Assembly (NCBI GenBank): GCA_030146875.1
Contig: JASLAX010000011.1
Coordinates: 16,467 to 80,466, forward strand
Direction: 5' to 3'
Origin: Longimicrobiaceae bacterium
GTDB taxonomy: Bacteria > Gemmatimonadota > Gemmatimonadetes > Longimicrobiales > Longimicrobiaceae
DNA: 64,000 nt
The position numbers and the translations under genes are program-made. How positions within the stretch are numbered: the first letter of the stretch is position 1; every line of letters starts with the position of its first letter. Of this stretch, positions 60,943 through 64,000 are shown piece by piece. Under the pieces are notes generated by a model. The model saw only the letters and a list, made by a program, of their open reading frames with translations, searched no databases and was not told the origin of the DNA.

Positions 60943-61128
60943 TCACTCGTCCTCGGGCGCCTCCCACTTGATGTACTCGAAGCCGGTGCGGCAGCGGTCG
61001 CACCAGTACTGCGCCACGGAGAGCTGCCCCCCGAACGGGTTCAGCACGCGGGTGTCCGTCCCGTCGCAGAACGGGCACTCCACGGCATCGGGGAGCGTCC
61101 CCGGCTCGGTGCGCGCGGGATCGGCCAT
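60943..61128 (-). CDS. Free-standing zinc ribbon matching the C-terminal domain of PaaD
   Basis: The 61-residue product contains a four-Cys zinc ribbon, VECPFCDGTDTRVLNPFGG ... QYWCDRCRTGFEYIKWE, which aligns with the C-terminal zinc-ribbon half of E. coli PaaD (CPRC...CDSC...F-Y-x-K). E. coli PaaD joins a MIP18 domain to this ribbon; here the MIP18 part is a separate gene at 62385. The ATG at 61128 shares one base with the paaC stop. It is the last gene of the operon. It probably completes the PaaD function in assembly of the PaaABC complex. Confidence 0.8.
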   Translation of the reverse strand: MADPARTEPGTLPDAVECPFCDGTDTRVLNPFGGQLSVAQYWCDRCRTGFEYIKWEAPEDE

Positions 61129-61985
61129 CAGTCCAGCAGCATGGCGCGGTTCAGGTCGCCCCGCGCGCGGGCGGCCGTCGCCTCGTCCAGCGCTCCGCCC
61201 GCGCGGCGCGTGGCGGGGTCCCACCCCGTCCAGTCGGTCTCCCCTTCCACCCGCCACGCCTCGCCCTCTCCCGAGATGCCGAGGTCGGCGGCCAGGCCGG
61301 CCTCCGCCAGCAGGGGGCCCACCCGGGCCAGGAAGCGCGCGCGCAGCTCCGACGGGCCGGCGCGCACCACCCCCTCCTCCAGCAGGCGGCGCGTGCCGGG
61401 GTCGTCGTCCCTCCCCAGCCAGCGGAGCGCCTCGGGAAGGTGGTGGGCCAGGGCGTCGCGAAGCTCGTCGCGCAGCGCCGGCACGGCGGCGATGCGGCGG
61501 ATCCACGCGGCGGCGTACTGGAAGTGGAAGCGCTCCTCGTCCAGCAGCTTCTGCACCCGGTTCTGCAGCGGGCCGTAGCGCGAGTCCACCAGCGCGCCGT
61601 ACTGCGTGGAGAGCGCGGTGTCCACCAGCAGCGCCACGGCCACGGTGTCGCTCCACGAGCGCAGCTCCGCGTCCAGCGAGGGGGTGCTGCGGTACTCCGA
61701 GCCGGCGCGCTCGTGCTCCAGGCGCTTGGGGTCCTCTCCCAGGTCGCCGAGCAGGGCGTACGTCAGGCGGCCGTGGCCCCACTCGTCCTGGGCCATGGAG
61801 CTGGCGGCGATCCCCGCCTCCAGCGTGGGCGCGCCCAGCATGCGGTCGCTGTAACGAAGGCCCAGCACGCGCTTGCTGTCGGCCAGCGCCAGGATCAGGT
61901 CGCGCAGGGGGGCGCGCACGTCCGCGGGGAGGCCCTCGGCCTTCTCGACCCGCGCGGCGGTGGGGGCGGCGGCGCCCACCCTCAC
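61128..61985 (-). CDS. paaC: Phenylacetyl-CoA epoxidase subunit PaaC
   Basis: PaaC is the structural partner of PaaA in the ring-1,2-phenylacetyl-CoA epoxidase. The 285-residue ferritin-like protein shows ILALADSKRVLGLRYSDRM, SSMAQDEWGHGRLTYALLGD and LDEERFHFQYAAAWIRRI, all typical of PaaC. Translation begins at GTG 61985, overlapping the paaB stop (GTGA), and its stop touches the zinc-ribbon start, so translation is coupled. Confidence 0.92.
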   Translation of the reverse strand: MRVGAAAPTAARVEKAEGLPADVRAPLRDLILALADSKRVLGLRYSDRMLGAPTLEAGIAASSMAQDEWGHGRLTYALLGDLGEDPKRLEHERAGSEYRSTPSLDAELRSWSDTVAVALLVDTALSTQYGALVDSRYGPLQNRVQKLLDEERFHFQYAAAWIRRIAAVPALRDELRDALAHHLPEALRWLGRDDDPGTRRLLEEGVVRAGPSELRARFLARVGPLLAEAGLAADLGISGEGEAWRVEGETDWTGWDPATRRAGGALDEATAARARGDLNRAMLLD

Positions 61986-62278
61986 GCCCTCACCGCGACG
62001 TCGCCGCCGCCGTACGAGCCCGTTCCGCGCATGTGCACGATCTCCTGCTGGGAGTCGCGGCTGCGCTCCCCGGCGGTGACGAACTGGCTCTCCTCGGGGT
62101 GCACCGGCACGATGGCCGAGCGGGGGATCACGCACATCTCCGCCCAGTTCTGCTCGTCGTACGTCTTCCAGGCGTACACCTTCGCCAGGTCGTCGTCCGT
62201 CGCGTTGATCCATCCGATGTGGCGGAGGGGCTCGTCGCGCGTCTTTCGCGCGAAGACCTCGTACACGGGCTCTCTCAT
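61982..62278 (-). CDS. paaB: Phenylacetyl-CoA epoxidase subunit PaaB
   Basis: PaaB is the small bridging subunit of the epoxidase. The 98-residue protein has the family start MREPVYEVFARKTRDEPLRH, then GWINATDDDLAKVYAWKTYDE and CVIPRSAIVPV. A Gly-rich tail (GTGSYGGGDVAVRA) follows. The ATG at 62278 overlaps the stop of a 37-aa ORF (ATGA). Length is about that of E. coli PaaB. Confidence 0.92.
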   Translation of the reverse strand: MREPVYEVFARKTRDEPLRHIGWINATDDDLAKVYAWKTYDEQNWAEMCVIPRSAIVPVHPEESQFVTAGERSRDSQQEIVHMRGTGSYGGGDVAVRA

Positions 62279-62388
62279 GTCCTCGTCGTCGGAAAGAAGT
62301 CGTCCACGCGGCGGCCGCGCGGGTTCACGTCTCGTTGCGCCTGCTGGTCCCGCACCGCCCGGCGCGGCTGCTCCTCGATGGCGTTCAC
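62275..62388 (-). CDS. 37-aa ORF coupled between paaD and paaB
   Basis: A GTG at 62388 overlaps the paaD stop (GTGA), and the ORF's TGA overlaps the paaB ATG (ATGA), so it exactly fills the gap with 4-bp overlaps at both ends. The product reads NAIEEQPRRAVRDQQAQRD then VNPRGRRVDDFFPTTRT. It is basic with an acidic-aromatic end. I do not recognise it. Both-end coupling makes real translation plausible; whether it functions or is only a translational bridge cannot be told from sequence. Confidence 0.55.
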   Translation of the reverse strand: MNAIEEQPRRAVRDQQAQRDVNPRGRRVDDFFPTTRT

Positions 62389-62789
62389 ATCGATACGCCC
62401 ATGGTCTTCAGCGCCTGGCGCCCCTCGGGCGAGACGCGGGCCTTGGTCCACGCGGGGGTCCACACCTCGTTCACGCGGACGGCCACCACGCCGGGCTCCT
62501 TCTGGAGCCGGTCCTGGATGTCGTAGTGGATGAACGCCATGCACGGGCACGCCGTGGCCGTGAAGGTCAGGTCCACCCGCACCACGCCCTCCTCGTCGGC
62601 GCGCACGTCGTAGATCAGCCCCAGGTCCACCAGGGAGATGGGGATCTCGGGGTCCATCACCTCGCGGAGCGCGTCCCACAGGTGGCCGGTCCGCTCCTCC
62701 GGGGGGACGGGGTAGGCGGAGGGCGCCTCGGCCAGGGCCGTGCCGCCCCGCGCGTCGAAGCGCCCCGCAGGGCCGGCGCAGCCGCTCAC
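62385..62789 (-). CDS. paaD: PaaD-type MIP18 (DUF59) protein
   Basis: The 134-residue protein is the MIP18/DUF59 half of PaaD, with LREVMDPEIPISLVDLGLIYD, LTFTATACPCMAF and VNEVWTPAWTKARVSPEGR; MIP18 proteins support Fe-S or di-iron metallation of the epoxidase. It lacks the C-terminal zinc ribbon of E. coli PaaD, which is encoded separately at 60943. GTG 62789 overlaps the paaA stop (GTGA); the first 30 residues before the domain are Gly/Ala-rich. Confidence 0.9.
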   Translation of the reverse strand: MSGCAGPAGRFDARGGTALAEAPSAYPVPPEERTGHLWDALREVMDPEIPISLVDLGLIYDVRADEEGVVRVDLTFTATACPCMAFIHYDIQDRLQKEPGVVAVRVNEVWTPAWTKARVSPEGRQALKTMGVSM

Positions 62790-63727
62790 GCCGCCTCCAG
62801 CTGCCGGCGGAAGCCGCGGCCGTCCTGGATCATCTCCACGAACCTGCGGTTGGCCGGGCCGCGGCCCTTCCAGCGCTCGAAGACCTGGTCCCACCCGATC
62901 TGCCCCTCGCCGAAGAGCCAGCGCTTCTCGCCCTCGTCGTACTGGCAGGGGAAGGGGAAGTCCAGCTCGAAGCGCCCCTGCGCATCGTCCCAGTGCGCGG
63001 GGACCTGGATGCCGATGGACTCGCAGAGCGGTACGGTGGACTTCATCCACGTCTGCCGCAGCTCGTCGTTGGTCATCCCCTTCAGCCGGTACTCGAGCTG
63101 CCCCGAGTGCCGCTTCATGTCGTCGGGAAGGCCGAACCACTCCACCGCCATGGGGAACATCCAGTCTACCGCGCGCTGGATCTGCTCCTTGGCCTCGCCG
63201 CCCGCGTTGGCCAGGCGCTTCATCCACATCTCGCCGTGGCGCAGGTGGAAGGTTTCTTCCTGGTCCACCTTGACGAGCGCGCGCTTCAGCGGGCCGTACG
63301 ACGTGTTCTTGAAGACGTCGCCCAGCAGCGTGATCCCCGCGCGGTCGTACAGGCCGTTGGCGACGACGAGCTCCGCCCAGTTCTCCAGCGGGTGGTCGAA
63401 GCCGTACGGATGCTTGAACTCGTGCGGCTGCCGGCCGTACACCAGCTGCTCCTTGTCGAGCCCCAGGTCTTCCAGCAGGCGGTAGGCGATGTTGGCGTGC
63501 GCCAGCTCGTCCTGGATGATGGCCGTGGCGCTCACCATCGTGTTCGTCGACGGGGCGTCCTTGGCCGCGCCGAAGTACGCCGGCGCGGAGACCAGCTCCG
63601 TGTCGGCCTGCACCATCAGCTGCACGATCAACGCTTTCCGGTAGCCCTCGGTCATCTCGTCGGGATACTCGACGATGAAGCCGTTGTGGACCTTTTCCTT
63701 CAGCTCTTCTTCGGTATAGCGGGCCAT
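62786..63727 (-). CDS. paaA: Phenylacetyl-CoA epoxidase catalytic subunit PaaA
   Basis: PaaA carries the di-iron site that epoxidises phenylacetyl-CoA. The 313-residue ferritin-like protein has the ligand helices TAIIQDELAHANIAYRLLED and VDQEETFHLRHGEMWMKRL (Glu/His), the first ligand in VQADTELVSAPAYFGAA and KSTVPLCESIGIQVPAHW near the end. It is the first gene of the operon with an ATG at 63727 and a promoter plus palindromes upstream. No paaE reductase gene is seen in the operon. Confidence 0.95.
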   Translation of the reverse strand: MARYTEEELKEKVHNGFIVEYPDEMTEGYRKALIVQLMVQADTELVSAPAYFGAAKDAPSTNTMVSATAIIQDELAHANIAYRLLEDLGLDKEQLVYGRQPHEFKHPYGFDHPLENWAELVVANGLYDRAGITLLGDVFKNTSYGPLKRALVKVDQEETFHLRHGEMWMKRLANAGGEAKEQIQRAVDWMFPMAVEWFGLPDDMKRHSGQLEYRLKGMTNDELRQTWMKSTVPLCESIGIQVPAHWDDAQGRFELDFPFPCQYDEGEKRWLFGEGQIGWDQVFERWKGRGPANRRFVEMIQDGRGFRRQLEAA

Positions 63728-63831
63728 CCGTTCGTCTCCGTGCGGGGGCGAAGGGCTCAGTATCTCAGGTTGCGCTCACGGCGAGCGGCGGTGGGCCGGA
63801 GCCCTCCGCCGTTTCCGTGCCGCCACTCTAT

Positions 63832-63857
63832 CGAACGATCGTTCGAACGGTCGTTCG
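63832..63857. promoter_or_regulatory. Two overlapping operator palindromes upstream of paaA
   Basis: cgaacgatcgttcg at 63832-63845 is a perfect 14-bp palindrome, and cgaacggtcgttcg at 63844-63857 is a near-perfect second copy offset by 12 bp. Both match CNAACGNNCGTTNG, the consensus I recall for the TetR-type PaaR repressor. They lie just downstream of the -10 of the paa promoter, where a repressor would block transcription. No paaR gene is in the window. Confidence 0.75.
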
Positions 63858-63866
63858 GGAAGCGGG

Positions 63867-63896
63867 AACCTAAGCCGGAACGGGCGGGGGTGTCAA
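63867..63896 (-). promoter_or_regulatory. Promoter of the paa operon
   Basis: A perfect -35 ttgaca lies at 63891-63896 on the minus strand, with taggtt at 63867-63872 after an 18-bp spacer. The leader to paaA is about 130 nt. The operator palindromes start 10 bp downstream of the -10. Confidence 0.65.
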
Positions 63897-64000
63897 GGCG
63901 GCGTGGACCACGTGATAGTTGCAGGAGGCGGTCAAGATCGCATGTGAGTGCTCAAGCTAACGAGCCTCCGTAGTAGCTTCCTCCGCCAAACGGCGAAGAA

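Overview
The window is very G+C-rich bacterial chromosome. It carries lipid A genes (lpxD types and an lpxR type, so an outer membrane), many lipoproteins and secreted proteins, and two short Cys-rich peptides with a K-x-KL...ESFD leader. I infer a member of the Gemmatimonadota, most likely Longimicrobium-like; this rests on protein character only, with no rRNA in the window. No tRNA, rRNA, CRISPR array or prophage was seen.

Layout. 1-5.2 kb: end of a cupin gene, a secreted WD40 protein, an 8-TM protein and two lpxD-type acyltransferases with complementary defects. 5.3-11.7 kb: accessory stretch with a low-GC TIR-domain gene, a purine/cytidine-type deaminase, the first RiPP-like precursor, an EamA transporter, a PD-(D/E)XK nuclease-like gene and a ParE-type toxin-antitoxin pair. 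11.8-16.1 kb: tightly overlapping urate-degradation operon (allantoinase, allantoicase, OHCU decarboxylase, hydroxyisourate hydrolase, uricase). 16.3-23.2 kb: a 1434-aa RHS polymorphic toxin followed by a train of small immunity-like genes, two of them frameshifted. 23.3-29.3 kb: SahH-like, DinB, DUF4287/SRPBCC, LURP-one-like and MBL genes. 29.4-32.8 kb: three-gene xanthine dehydrogenase. 33-48 kb: lytic transglycosylase, topoisomerase IB, phosphoesterase/nucleotidyltransferase pair, a cNMP-domain/aspartase fusion, Fpg, PabB-PabC, Map and a putative aminopeptidase. 48.1 kb: the second Cys-rich precursor, then leuS. 51.3-52.1 kb: a REP-associated transposase with its inverted repeats. 53-56.4 kb: hybrid histidine kinase and HD-GYP regulator. 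56.5-60.7 kb: lpxR type, Bax inhibitor-1, a V4R-like protein and a bacterial GRAS protein. 60.9-63.9 kb: phenylacetyl-CoA epoxidase operon with its promoter and palindromic operators.

How genes work together. Xanthine dehydrogenase and the urate operon, with a possible guanine deaminase at 7.1 kb, would take purines to (S)-ureidoglycolate plus urea. The paa genes encode the ring-epoxidising complex of aerobic phenylacetate degradation; PaaD is divided between two genes and a 37-aa ORF is coupled between paaD and paaB. The RHS toxin, TIR protein, toxin-antitoxin pair and nuclease-like protein are the conflict-related content. The most novel-looking items are the two orphan Cys-rich precursors, the split lpxD pair, the GRAS protein, the cNMP-aspartase fusion and the coupled 37-aa paa ORF.
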